From: Ascarosepion bandense
Taxonomy: Eukaryota; Mollusca; Cephalopoda; Sepiida; Sepiidae
DNA length: 64,000 nucleotides
Reading direction: 5' to 3'
NCBI GenBank assembly: GCA_037127315.1
Contig: JBBBDQ010000754.1
Coordinates: 265,001-329,000, forward strand
The position numbers and the translations under genes were made by a program. Positions within the stretch are counted from its first letter, which is position 1; every line of letters begins with the position of its first letter. Of this stretch, positions 10,861 to 20,266 are shown piece by piece. The notes under the pieces are model-generated. The model saw only the letters and a list, made by a program, of their open reading frames with translations, made no database searches and was not told the origin of the DNA.

Positions 10861-11637
10861 AATATAACTAATATGAAAACTACAAGAAATAGGATCCAAA
10901 ACAAAAAAGTGTAAGAATAATAAGAGTAATATTAATTATAATAACATCATTACTAAAACTCTTACCGGGCCGGTCGTCGCCTGGATCAACAGGAGCCGCG
11001 GCCTTCAAAGACGAACCAGTCTGGATTCGAAAAAACCTTTTCATTTAAACAAAATCTCCTAACAACCAGGCATTTGGTTACCAGAACCGGATTAATATCG
11101 ACATTCTTACTACCTTAGTAGGCCCATTGTCTGTCACCAGGCGCACGGAGGCACCATACTTTGGAAAAAATTTCTCCCATGATTAAGTCGGCTACGGTTT
11201 TAGCCAATTCTGCGTTTCTGACAACTTTTCTGACATTCCACAGCTGAGTTTTGGTTGTAGTCTGCATGAATTTGTTAGAGAAAATACAAAATAATAGAAT
11301 TTTCACTTTAATCACCTGTGTCATTGAGAATATCAATTGAACCTCTCTTAGTCATGCTTTTTCCGCTTGTCAATAATGGCCAACAGATGCAATGACCTCG
11401 TCTGACCCGGTTGTTTAGATTCTGTGCAAAAAAAATCGCACCTGCAAATCCAAAATCTATTTATTCATATTAATTGTCAGCTTGTTTGCAATCTTCTTTT
11501 TTTCCCTCTGTTCATATTGGACAAGAATAAATTTATTTCCTCTGTTCATATTAAAACAGAATAAATTTTTCCAGTTGATTCTTTTCGATCTATAAATATT
11601 AATAATTAAATTTAATATAATTTCTTTCGTTTGATCT
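10861..11637. other. Spacer with a GC-rich patch and an integrase scrap
   Basis: Mostly AT-rich. A GC-rich patch at 10970-11040 stands out, and the integrase-like piece at 11085-11270 is listed separately. The rest shows nothing recognisable. Confidence 0.4.
11085..11270 (-). pseudogene. LTR-retrotransposon integrase core fragment
   Basis: Minus strand reads NAELAKTVADLIMGEIFSK, then after a +1 shift YGASVRLVTDNGPTKVVRM. This has the spacing of the retroviral-type integrase core: a helix with a TVADxLxxEIF pattern, then the strand around the second catalytic Asp in LVTDNGP. Ty3/gypsy-like elements commonly carry this pattern. The first Asp and third catalytic Glu were not found and no LTR was seen nearby, so it is a small dead fragment. 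Confidence 0.5.
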
Positions 11638-11940
11638 GTCAGTTAAGTGCCATACGTGATACACGCCTGGGCGATCTTGTCTCGAAAGAGACATGACTGA
11701 CTGGACAGAAGATTATCCCGCAGTAGGTTGCCATTACATTCTGTGGTAGACTGGTTGCTAGCCAAGGCTATAGAATCCAATCTGTCTTGATATTTAACCC
11801 ATAACTGGAGGGAAGAGACGGATTAATACTTTTGCCAAGGGCATTTGTGAGTATGTGAATGCAAAGAATTCAAGTGAAATTCGAACTGGGCACCCCGATT
11901 TCTCGTTCCAAGTCGATATCCACTGCTCTACAACGCACAT
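11638..11940 (-). mobile_element. SINE1 (tRNA-derived SINE)
   Basis: Full-length on the minus strand. The head has box A (degenerate GTAGAGCAGTGG) and a box-B-like GTTCGAATTC-type motif (here TTCGAATTTC). The body has the CCGTCTCTTCCCTCCAGTTA block, the ATAATCTTCTG / CAGTCAGTCATGTCTCTTTC palindromic block and the CACGTATGGCACTTAACTGA end. SINE1 recurs at least 14 times in the window. The pol III boxes make tRNA origin likely; octopus OR-type SINEs are the recalled relatives. Confidence 0.85.
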
Positions 11941-12135
11941 CATTTGATCTGTAATAATTAATAATGCAGACCAATATAACTTCTTCCGTTCCGGTCATAC
12001 ATAATATAGTATTACATAAGCAAATGTAAACTGAATCAATCAAAAGGAAGCAGAGAAACTGGAATAACAGGATTTATAAATGAGCCACGGCAGTGTTTTA
12101 CAATAAACACAAAGATTATCAACAGAACATAAAGA

Positions 12136-12158
12136 TATATATATATATATATATATAT
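12136..12158. repeat. (AT)n microsatellite
   Basis: Perfect AT run adjoining the left end of the minus-strand element D copy. Confidence 0.9.
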
Positions 12159-12164
12159 GCCAGA

Positions 12165-12455
12165 TATGGAGAATTTGTCTATACTTTTGAGATGAGGTAG
12201 TATTTAAATTGTTCAGACTATTGACTTCATCTTTGCTGCCATGCTTATGACGTTTCGGTCGTTGTACGCTCCGGCCTTCTTCATGTGCTATGAATTTCGA
12301 ACCGAACCCTTAATTACAGTCGCTGGGGTATATCATTCTCATTCAATGTACGATGAACTTCTGGTAGCCATGAAGTTCTCTCCCTTTAACTTAATTTTTG
12401 AAGTTATTTGTTCTCCACTGCTGTAGCCTGGTATTGAACTCACAACATTTTGGGT
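12165..12455 (-). mobile_element. Element D, inverted copy (hammerhead-like core)
   Basis: Minus-strand copy of the element at 12462-12795. The core (12243-12293, minus) reads ATGAAGA, AGGCCGGAGCGTACAACGACC, then GAAACGTC, resembling a hammerhead CUGANGA...GAAA...UC order with the first C/U changed. The tRNA-like box B (GAGTTCAATACCAGG) is near 12430-12445; box A is missing. It joins its partner head-to-head. Confidence 0.55.
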
Positions 12456-12461
12456 CAAGGA

Positions 12462-12795
12462 AACGCATGGCTCAGTGGATATATGCGTTTGGTTAGTGCC
12501 AGTGACTAGACCCAAGGATTTGTGAGTTCAATACCAGTCTACAACAAAGGTGAACAAATAACTTAGTGAGTTAATTTAAAGGAAGATAACTTATGGCTAC
12601 CAGATGTTGCATATCCCAGGAAATGAGAATGATATACCCCACTGATTGTAATAAAGAGTTCGGTTCGAAATTCATAGCATCTGATAAAGGCCGGAACGTA
12701 CAACGACCGAAACATCGTAATAATGCCTAGAAAAACGAGTACAATAGTCTGAACAATTTAAATAGTGCAAGTATGGAGAGATATGGACGAAATTT
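12462..12795 (+). mobile_element. Element D, direct copy with tRNA-like head and hammerhead-like core
   Basis: Starts with box A (ATGGCTCAGTGG at about 12467) and box B (GAGTTCAATACC at about 12525), the spacing of a pol III tRNA promoter. About 140 bases later the core reads CTGATAA, GGCCGGAACGTACAACGACC, GAAACATCG (12681-12717). This is the hammerhead order with two departures (CTGATAA for CTGATGA, ATC for GTC). Elements combining pol III boxes with a hammerhead are known in schistosomes (Sm-alpha). The homology here is inferred from layout only. Confidence 0.55.
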
Positions 12796-12860
12796 AAATA
12801 AAGACATCTTTTGACACAAATATACTTGCCAATGCCCACTGTGATTTGATACGGAAGAAT

Positions 12861-13155
12861 CAGTCAGTTAAATGCCATACGTGATACACGCTTGGGCGAT
12901 CATGTCTCAAAAGAGACATAACTGACTGGGCAGAAGATTATCCCGCAGTAGGTTGCCATTGCTTTCTCCGGTAGACTGGTTGCCAGCTAAGGCTATAGAA
13001 TCCAATCTGTCCTGTTATTTAACCCATAACTGGAGGGAAGAGACGGATTAATACCTTTCCCAAGGGTATTTGCGCGTAAGTGAATACAGTGAATTCAATT
13101 GGAATTCGAACTCGGCTCCCCGATTTCCGAGGCGATATCCAATGCACCACAATGC
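12861..13155 (-). mobile_element. SINE1
   Basis: Near-complete minus-strand copy, from CAGTCAGTTAAATGCCATAC to the box-A end (ATTGTGGTGCATTGG read on the minus strand). It keeps the CCCAAGGGTATTTGCGCGTA block and box B GAGTTCGAATTCC. Confidence 0.88.
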
Positions 13156-13875
13156 GGAATAAAAGACTCTCAAATGTAGAAGTAGACAAGTTAAAAATAA
13201 ATACAAAATACGAAAAGCTATAATTCAAACAAAAGTGGGGTAAATGTGGAATTACGCAATATGATGGATGTGATACAAGCTAAAATAAATGGGAAATAAT
13301 GATCTCTCAGTAAGTTAAATAAAAGCATCTATCTGAAGAATTTCTTCGATTCATCCTATCTCACTAATGAAGATAATTCAAGGAAATTAGGGCAGAATGT
13401 CTTGAGAACAACAGACGGGAAATTACTGAAGTGAAGGACCTCATAATTCAAGCCTATACAGCAAAGTAAATTGCACACAAATGATAGACAGACAAAATCC
13501 TGCAGATATTTACATGACGAAGCTCTATAAACATGAACTACAAATTCTGCTAACGGGCAAGAAAATATTAAATAACTAAATAATCTACGAAACATTCTTA
13601 CCAGCTACTGGAAAAGACAAAGAATGGATTAAAGAACCTGTTCTGGAAATCGGACAGAAATATTGGCTTCGGGATAAGGTTTTAAGAAATTCAAATGATT
13701 CAACATGGAAAAGCACGAATGACAAGCGGAAATGTAATATTAAATGCGTAAATGAGATTCCACCAATCAAAGAAATTCCTAAGCAGAAACTGCATTTAGA
13801 GTTCCTAAGAAAATAGCAGTATCAAAAACGTTGTAGTTTTTATTAACGAAATAATATATTTCAAACACACCTCAA
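13156..13875. other. Spacer, nothing recognised
   Basis: About 720 bases, moderately AT-rich. Short minus-strand ORFs (up to about 79 codons) have no recognisable motif. Confidence 0.45.
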
Positions 13876-14141
13876 GAATTTTTTTTAATTGTTTCATCTC
13901 AAGCAAGGCGGTACCGCCACTGATGCACAAGGGGCTACATAAGAGTAAAAGTTTAGACAAGAGGGGAGTGAAGAGAAAGAAGAACTAGTTACAAGGGGTG
14001 TCACAAAAAGGGAAAGGGAAGGAGGGGAACACAGGTGTGAAGACAGTTACAAAGGTAGAGAGAAAGAAAAAAACAAGATATACAGGGTGATGTAGAAAGA
14101 ACTGGAGTCAAGTGGATAAGAGATGGGTACTGACATTGCAA
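13876..14141 (-). mobile_element. LINE-1oct 3' UTR and tail
   Basis: T-run at 13879-13886, tail CTCAAGCAAGGCGGTACCGC, 3' UTR to GGGTACTGACATTGCA, stopping before the coding end. Similar to 16453-16700. Confidence 0.75.
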
Positions 14142-14532
14142 GTCTACAGATAATTTGGTAAAAGTTGTCATCTATTGACAAAAATGCAAAAAATCACCAC
14201 AAATGACTACGAGACCAAAACAGTAACTTAAAATGTCGAGCCATGTTCTTAAATATCCTCGTCACGTTGGTGCGTCCATATGAGTGTCATGCATGACGTC
14301 AAAGTCTTCCCAAAATATCTAAACTGACAGCTGTATACAACCGGTTTCTCAGATCGATGGTTACAATATCGGTGAGTGAAGCCATTGGCTCTTGTTTGAG
14401 AAAGAATCTTTTTTAGCAAACGTGTGAAGATGGCTACTGAGGTTATGGCATCAGTGTTATTTTAGTATTCCGCTTTTTTCAGAATTGCACCGACATCCCA
14501 ATTGAAGAAAGGAACTGCACGACAACACGATG
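14142..14532. other. Spacer, nothing recognised
   Basis: Single-copy-looking sequence; no repeat or coding signal seen. Confidence 0.4.
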
Positions 14533-14549
14533 TCGTTGGCGTCAAATAT

Positions 14550-14853
14550 CAGTCAGCTAAGTGCCACACGTGATAAACGCTTGGGCGATCATGTCTCAAA
14601 AGAGACACGACTGACTGGGCAGAAGATTATCCCGCAGTAGTTTGCCATTGCTTTATACAGTAGACTGGTTGCCGACCAAGGTTATAGAACCCAATTTGTC
14701 CTGCTATTTAACCCATAACTGGAGGGAAGAGACGGATTAATACCTTTCCCAAGGGTATTTGAGCGTAAGTGAATGCAAGGAATTTAACTGGAATTCGAAC
14801 TTGGCTCTCCGATTTCTCGTTCCAAGCCGATATGCACTGCACCACAGCGCAAA
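14550..14853 (-). mobile_element. SINE1 with recognisable target-site duplication
   Basis: Full-length minus-strand copy bounded by a ~16-bp direct repeat (TCGTTGGCGTCAAATAT at 14533-14549; TCGTGGCGTCAAATAT at 14854-14869, one base shorter). The duplication proves retroposition by target-primed insertion and fixes both ends of SINE1. Confidence 0.92.
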
Positions 14854-14869
14854 TCGTGGCGTCAAATAT

Positions 14870-15331
14870 ACGAAGCCTAATCTTGGTCTATTGTGCCAAC
14901 CGTTCTGACACAAGCATACCATTACAGCTTAATATGCTTGATGAGGTGACAGATTTATAACACAGTCAAAAGATAGTATGTTTGTCTTCTGTTAAAATAG
15001 AGATGTGTATTTTGTAAGGTGCATAAGCAAAAATGAAAATGACGAGTCTAAGTAGAAAATTATATTGACAGCACATTTCGTAAAGGAGCGTACGTTCTCT
15101 TTGTCTTACTTAAGTTAAAATGACAGAATTACAAAATTCTATTTGTTGAAAACTCTTTGAGATCTAAAGATAAGTGCGAATCATAAAAAATCATGAATCA
15201 AATAAACTACCATAATTTACCACCTCCCAATGTCCAGACTTAGATAATGTCACTTCCCCTGAGTATTTGTTTGTATTAGAGACGTTTGGTACTGTATGGT
15301 CTGAAATCAGGAATTCTTTTTGCTATATGAT
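14870..15331. other. Spacer, nothing recognised
   Basis: About 460 bases without recognised repeats or coding signal. Confidence 0.4.
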
Positions 15332-15388
<57 letters not shown>

Positions 15389-15409
15389 TATATATATATA
15401 TATATATAT
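15332..15409. repeat. (CA)n then (TA)n microsatellite
   Basis: CA run from 15332 to about 15385, passing into TA to 15409. It abuts the downstream end of the minus-strand PLE-C. Confidence 0.95.
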
Positions 15410-15540
15410 CCGATTGACTAAGGAACGAAAAAGAAAATTACAACGTCCAAAACATTAATTTAAAACATTGCTCGATATATAATATAGAACTGTGAATATT
15501 TATTATAAATTATATTTTAGAACATCTAATTTTTTTTTAT

Positions 15541-15597
15541 CCACTACAAAGTGTACATTTTGTTTCGACATTAAAATTACAATGTCTCATCAGGTGG
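15541..15597 (-). ncRNA. Hammerhead ribozyme, complete fold (PLE-C1)
   Basis: Minus strand, in order: stem I strand CCAC (15597-15594), core CTGATGA (15593-15587), stem II GACAT (15586-15582) with ATGTC (15571-15567), core GAAA (15566-15563), whose last A starts stem III ACAAA, closed by TTTGT, then A as the H17 base, and stem I return strand GTGG (15544-15541). All three stems pair without mismatches, and cleavage is predicted just before GTGG. This is a type I layout. Judged by eye. Confidence 0.8.
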
Positions 15598-16120
15598 TGT
15601 GGAAAGGAATGGAAAGCCTCTTTCCTTATTTTTGGCGAGTTGTGTGTGGAATGTTGGTGGGGGTTAGAGATAATGGAATAAGTCTTGTAAATTGTCCGTT
15701 AGAATTTTTTTAAAAAGTTGGGTGGGTAGGGAATATAGTTGATTAATGAAAGTGTCGGGAATTTTGTGGACAGATTTAACATTAGAAGATGGGGTAAAGG
15801 TTTTATGGCCGCATGGCTGCTGGACTTTATTCTTTGGGTTTATTAGAGGGGGAGAGAAAGAGGTGTAAGGGTGGACCTATCTTTAATGTTCATATGTACA
15901 ACTATAGAATATTTTTGTACTTAAGCACAGTTTTTATAATTAATCTAATTTTGTATATTTAACATGAATTTGAATTCAGGAAATCACTTTTCTCTATAAA
16001 ACTTTAAATTAGATCACAGTTTGTGGTGTGTAATAGGCAAAATTTGATATAAGTCTGTTGTGACTACTTTAAAGGTTTATCGTCTCTAAGGGGTCTTAAC
16101 TTTGGCTTTTGTAGTATTTT

Positions 16121-16360
16121 TTAGCAGGAATATAAGGTTAGTTCTTTAATATGTTTGCAGTTCACTGTGGTTTCATGTTTCTGGTTTAAAAGTTTGTTGC
16201 TATTCATGTATTTAATGATATCAATTTTTTCTTGAAGACAAAGGAAGCATGGTTCCTTTACTAATTTAGCTACTCTTACTGGTTTGAGGATTTTCCATTT
16301 AACTTTAAGTGATTTGTTTTCGATTTTTATCTTCCAAAAGTGTTTGGAAAAAAGCATCAT
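16121..16360 (-). pseudogene. PLE-C GIY-YIG nuclease C-terminus
   Basis: Seventy-nine codons open to a stop. The segment CFLCLQEKIDII, then SNKLLNQKHE and CKHIKEL, matches the cysteine/histidine-bearing C-terminal tail of PLE endonucleases (C-x-LC-x-EK ... LLNxR ... CxH). The equivalent tail in PLE-B (46250-46395) reads CRLCQEEKLVI ... ELLNERTD ... KCNH. The catalytic GIY-YIG residues lie upstream and are not present. Confidence 0.6.
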
Positions 16361-16401
16361 GTTTTGTTTTTCTTTGTTATTGAAGAGGTGATTGTAAAAG
16401 C

Positions 16402-16407
<6 letters not shown>

Positions 16408-16451
<44 letters not shown>
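16408..16451. repeat. (TA)n microsatellite
   Basis: Perfect TA run between PLE-C and the LINE-1oct tail. Confidence 0.95.
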
Positions 16452-16456
<5 letters not shown>

Positions 16457-16935
16457 CGTATCACGCCGAAAAAGGTGGTAACGCCACTGATGTGCAGGGG
16501 GCTACATAAGAGTAAAATGATTAGATTAAAAGAGAGTGAAGAGAAAGACGAACCGGTTAGAAAGTCAGCAAGAGAAGGATGAGAATACCGGTGTGATGAC
16601 AATTGCAAAGGTGGAGAGAAAGGAAATGATATACAGGGTGATGAAGAAAGAACTAGAGTCAAGTGGTGAAGAGATGAGTATTGACATTGCGTTTAAATTC
16701 CTGGAGGTTGTAGCCCTCAGGAAAGCAAGAAGATGGAAGCGAGTTCCACAAGCGGGAAGTGTGAGAAAAGAGGCTGAAGGAGTAGAATTGTCGTCTGCCA
16801 GTCTGGTTGCACGAGTAAACACTTATTGCAGGTGCACCAGTGACTTAAGCCCGTTGGAGCAGAAGCCATGAAAGTATTTATAGAACAGACAAAGAAAAGC
16901 CACATCCCTTTGGTGGGGGAGTGGCTTGAGTCGGT
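16452..16935 (-). mobile_element. LINE-1oct 3' end
   Basis: Tail (ATCACGCCGAAAAAGGTGG), 3' UTR, and C-terminal codons on the minus strand (TRATRLADDNS, SASFLTLPACGTRFHLLAFL, SRNLNAMSI) open over 16822-16565. A second frame has FVCSINTFMASAPTGLSHW. 5' truncated at about 16935, next to a plus-strand SINE1 head. Confidence 0.8.
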
Positions 16936-16967
16936 TGAGAATAGTAGGTGCTCTCAGCGTTTATTGA

Positions 16968-17122
16968 CGGATGTGCGTTGTAATGCGGTGGATGACGGCT
17001 TGGAAAGGGAAATCGGTGAGCTGAATTCCAATTTCAGTCGAACACTCTGCATTCACTTACGCACCGGTAACCTTGGGAAATGTATAAATCCGTCCCTTCC
17101 TTCGAGTTATGAGTTAAATAAC
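16968..17122 (+). mobile_element. SINE1 head, 3' truncated
   Basis: Begins GGATGTGCGTTGTAATGCGG, keeps a degenerate box B (AATTCCAATTTCAGTCG) and the TGCATTCACTTACGCACC block, and breaks off after GAGTTATGAGTTAAATAACTG. Confidence 0.75.
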
Positions 17123-17627
17123 TGAGGTTTACTGTTCATGCGATTCGTGACGAACTTCTGCACCGATTGTTTATAAGCAGTTCTAAAAGCCTTCACCACT
17201 CTAAAACAGTTCTTTGTGTGTCAGTCTAACTGAGTTAGACAGTCATAGTTCAGTCATAGTTCGAAATAGACGGGAGAAACAACAACAACAACAACAACAA
17301 TAATAATAATATATATGTATATATATATATATATAATATTTATTTAGAATTTATAACATAAATATGTTATAATATCACTACATAAATAGTCATTTTGTTT
17401 CGACAATAACTGTGTTTTATGAAGTGATGATGTTGACTTCAAGTTGAAAAGTTTTAAAAAGTTCAAAACTAGCCAATCAGGGAGAAATTGTTACGTATTT
17501 CTTAAATTTGTTGAAGATTTATTGTTTTTCTACTAAATATTTTAAATCATTTATCGATGTTTACAATAGAAAAAATTGAAGAAAGCTAAAACAGATTTTA
17601 TATTTATCTTTGAAGTCGTTTATCTTA
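17123..17627. other. Spacer with microsatellite and a decayed PLE-C tail
   Basis: An (AAC)n/(AAT)n/(AT)n compound tract covers 17280-17335. At 17383-17430 (minus) GTCGAAACAAAATG follows a decayed core, resembling a dead PLE-C hammerhead. Nothing else recognised. Confidence 0.45.
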
Positions 17628-17785
17628 GGCCCAGTGGAGTAATAGACATCATTGAATAGTCGGAGCGGCGAGTTTGAATTCCAGTCGAGTTCGCTGCATT
17701 CACTTACGTGCTGATGATTTTAAGAAAGGCATGAATCCATCTCTTTCCCCCAGCTATGGTTAAATATCAGGACATAGACTTTGTT
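17628..17785 (+). mobile_element. SINE1 fragment, diverged
   Basis: CCCAGTGGAGTAATAG (decayed box A), box B GAGTTTGAATTCCAGTCGAG, then CGCTGCATTCACTTACGTGC and the TTTCCCCCAGCTATGG block. 3' part missing. Confidence 0.7.
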
Positions 17786-18416
17786 ATAAACTAATCTAGT
17801 AGAAAGTGAACTCTGAATTAAAACTATCTGCTACCTAGTAGCTCTTGGCTCTTTAGTCTAGAATATGGTAACTTAAAAAAAATCTAAATCGTATGTCGCC
17901 TCGAAGAAAAGAACTGCCCCGGCCCTAGTTTGAGGCGTTACAGAAAATAATAAACAGCTCGAGTTTAATAAAATGGTTCTAACAAACAAAAGACTTGAAT
18001 ATTCACCCATGCGTGTATCACCCTTCGACGTTTTAGGTGACGACGATAATTCCGTAAAGTTATTTTGATGTTTTCTCTCTTCAAACATAATCAAAGTTTG
18101 TTTAAATAATCGCATGAAATTTCCCCGGATATGAAATGTGTGAGTCTCGTTAATAGAAAAACGAGTACATTCTACAAAAATAGATTTTTGGTTTGAAAAT
18201 TCTAAGGAAAATCGGTGGAAGCGTAATGATAAAATGCTTTCGAATAAGTAAATTAGATTGAATTCAATGAACTGCACCATTTAAGCTTGAAAAGACAAAG
18301 GTAATTTTCTTTACCTATAAATAAATTTTACTTCTCCGAAATTGAAATCAGCAATGAAAAAAAGAGAAAAACAAAGATCCACAATCTAGCAAATAAACAG
18401 GGTTTTTCAGTAAGAT
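17786..18416. other. Spacer with a 135-codon ORF of unknown status
   Basis: A minus-strand ORF (18280-17873) has no recognisable domain and its composition looks like the surrounding AT-rich DNA. I do not call it a gene. Confidence 0.35.
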
Positions 18417-18458
18417 CCACACACACACACACACACACACTCACACACACACACATAT
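18417..18458. repeat. (CA)n microsatellite
   Basis: CA run with one TC interruption, adjoining element F. Confidence 0.95.
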
Positions 18459-18960
18459 TAATGAAGATTAACGAAATGGTCTTTAAGCAACCGACAATTT
18501 GAACAGATTTGTTTGAACATTATTTTTGATCGATACTCGTATTTAAGTAGATATTCTGTTTATAATCAAAGCGTATATTTATTTCTACCGGCCTGATTAT
18601 TTACAATAATCATCATGTTACGGAAATTAACGAAGATTAACAAAACTGGTTATAAACAACCGACAATCTGAAATGATTTGTTTGAACATTATTTTTGATC
18701 GATACTCATATTAAAGTAGATATTCTGTTTATAATCAAACTGTATTATATATTTATTTCTACCTGCCTGATTATTTACGATAGATGTTTGTTACGAGAAT
18801 GTGTATCATTCATGAGAATTCGAAATTACGACCCCTATCCACATAAAGGAGCATCTGTGACCTCTCGGCCACAAATGACCAACAGTCTAAACGAAGTCAA
18901 GTGAAGCCTATATAACACAATTTTCCCAGTGTGTATAGGGGTCGCAAGTTCTCATTTTTC
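18459..18960 (-). mobile_element. Element F copy 1: tRNA-like head plus tandem ~180-bp tail
   Basis: Two tail monomers (about 18459-18625 and 18626-18793; landmarks GATATTCTGTTTATAATCAAA and CCTGATTATTTACRATA) lie on one side of a decayed tRNA-like head (18808-18878, minus; TTTGTGGCCGAGAGGT, GTGGATAGGGGTCG, TTCGAATTCTCATG). The same architecture occurs at 43.5-44.2 kb in better condition. Confidence 0.65.
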
Positions 18961-18994
18961 TAGCAAACATTTCCTGCTGATATGAAGTAGAAAC

Positions 18995-19097
18995 ACTTTA
19001 TTGGATCCATTGCTATGTCTCCTGCCAAGAAAGTTATTTCTCGCTGTTATGGTAGACACTTTTTATCTCCAGAATCTATCTTACATATTTTAAGTCT
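18995..19097 (+). mobile_element. LINE-1oct fragment, left of an RTE insertion
   Basis: Reads ESIAMSPAKKV, RCYGRHFLSPESILHIL, equivalent to ESIAKSAAKKVGSLCRARKF...ESILHIY. It resumes beyond the RTE at about 19835. Confidence 0.65.
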
Positions 19098-19834
19098 AAT
19101 ATTCCTGACGAGAGTGACAAAAAAGGACTACAAATAAACAGCAAGAAAACTGAATGCATGGTCATCAGCAAAAAGAACAACCCAAAATGCCAAATATAAG
19201 TAAGGGATAATCAGAATCAAGCAAGCACAAAAATTAAATACCTAGGAAGTCTTCTAACAGGAGATGGAAAGTGCCATACAGAGATACTAAGGCGAATTGG
19301 CATGGATAAAGACGCATTCCAGAATCTGAGTAAAGTACTAAGACAGGAAAATTTCTCTAGAAACAAAAAAGAGTGTGCTAGACTGCTATGTGACGTCGGT
19401 TCTTCAATACGACAGTGAATGCTGGACAATATCATCGAAGATGAGGAAAAAACTTGAAGCAGCGGAAATGTGGTTCTACAGAAGGATGCTGTGGATATCA
19501 TGGACCGAACATCTGAGCAATGATGAGGTTTTGGAAAGAATGGCTTTCAATGGAAAACTAATAGTGAGCATAAGGAAGAGACAACTGAAGTTTCTGGGAC
19601 ATGCAATGAGGAAGGAGGGCTTAGAGGACCTGATACTAACAGGCCATATAAAAGGAAAAAGAGACAGGAGAAGGCAGCGTATAACATATTTGAAGGGCCT
19701 CAACAGGTGGATGACGGGACGGGGGTTGCGTGGAGTAACAGGAGAAAAGATATTAAGAGCCACCAGGTATAGGGAGACGCGGAAAGCCATGATCGCCTAC
19801 GTCCTAATAGGATAGGGTACATAGAAGAAAAAGA
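19098..19834 (+). pseudogene. RTE-like LINE reverse transcriptase C-terminus
   Basis: From SDKKGLQINSKKTECMVISK, through KYLGSLLTGDGKCHTE and IGMDKDAFQNLSKVLRQ in broken frames, to a 146-codon open stretch (19375-19815): MLDCYVTSVLQY, WTISSKMRKKLEAAEMWFYR, VLERMAFNGKL, KRQLKFLGHAMRKEGLEDLI, MTGRGLRGVTGEKILRATRY, IAYVLIG. This is the connection/C-terminal region common to RTE-type endonuclease-RT proteins. It ends with the AGAAGAAAAAG-type 3' terminus. The catalytic domains are missing. Confidence 0.82.
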
Positions 19835-19905
19835 TTCTTCCAAGCTTTGGAATATCTTGCCAGATCTGGTCCGCTGCTCTTCTTGTATATTTAGATTTTT
19901 CCAAA
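19835..19905 (+). mobile_element. LINE-1oct fragment, right of the RTE insertion
   Basis: CCAGATCTGGTCCGCTGCTC corresponds to the CxIWSGAP codons, continuing the fragment that ended at 19097. Confidence 0.5.
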
Positions 19906-20266
19906 GTAGAATCAACAGTGTTATTAATATACAAAAAATACATGTAGGAATTCTTTCATGGAAGAATTAACTATGTTACTAATATATTAAAATGCATTTA
20001 GAGATTCTTCCAAATAATATTCATCAAGGTTTTTAATATATTAAAATGCATTTAGAGATCATCATTCTAAAAAAATTAAAAAATATATTAATGTGTTCAA
20101 TACATTTAGAGATTTTTTCAAAGAATAAACAGCAATATTATTGGGTCCGTGTTTCAGAAAAAAAATGATACCATTTCGTAATTTTATAACTTGACAAAAT
20201 CATGTTTAAATGATTTTAAAGTTTAACAGCCAAAATCCTTACCCAACTTATAAAATACATAAACAT
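19906..20266. repeat. Degenerate ~55-bp AT-rich tandem repeat
   Basis: The unit AATATATTAAAATGCATTTA then GAGAT recurs near 19980 and 20034, with weaker versions near 19925 and 20085. Beyond about 20140 the sequence is plain AT-rich. Confidence 0.5.

Larger units (their letters stand above)
15411..16400 (-). mobile_element. PLE-C (Penelope-like element), 3' part
   Basis: Flanked by (TA)n on both sides (15388-15409 and 16408-16451). On the minus strand it begins with a GIY-YIG-domain C-terminus (16360-16121), continues with a long GT-poor 3' UTR, then a hammerhead (15597-15541) and a terminal segment. The same terminal segment recurs at 41585-41640, 44677-44790 and 52262-52395. Penelope-like elements are retroelements with RT plus a GIY-YIG endonuclease and are known to carry hammerheads in their terminal repeats. 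Confidence 0.7.

Noticed and set aside
17873..18280. 135-codon minus-strand ORF as a host gene
   Set aside because: No recognisable domain, AT-driven composition, no splice or promoter evidence.
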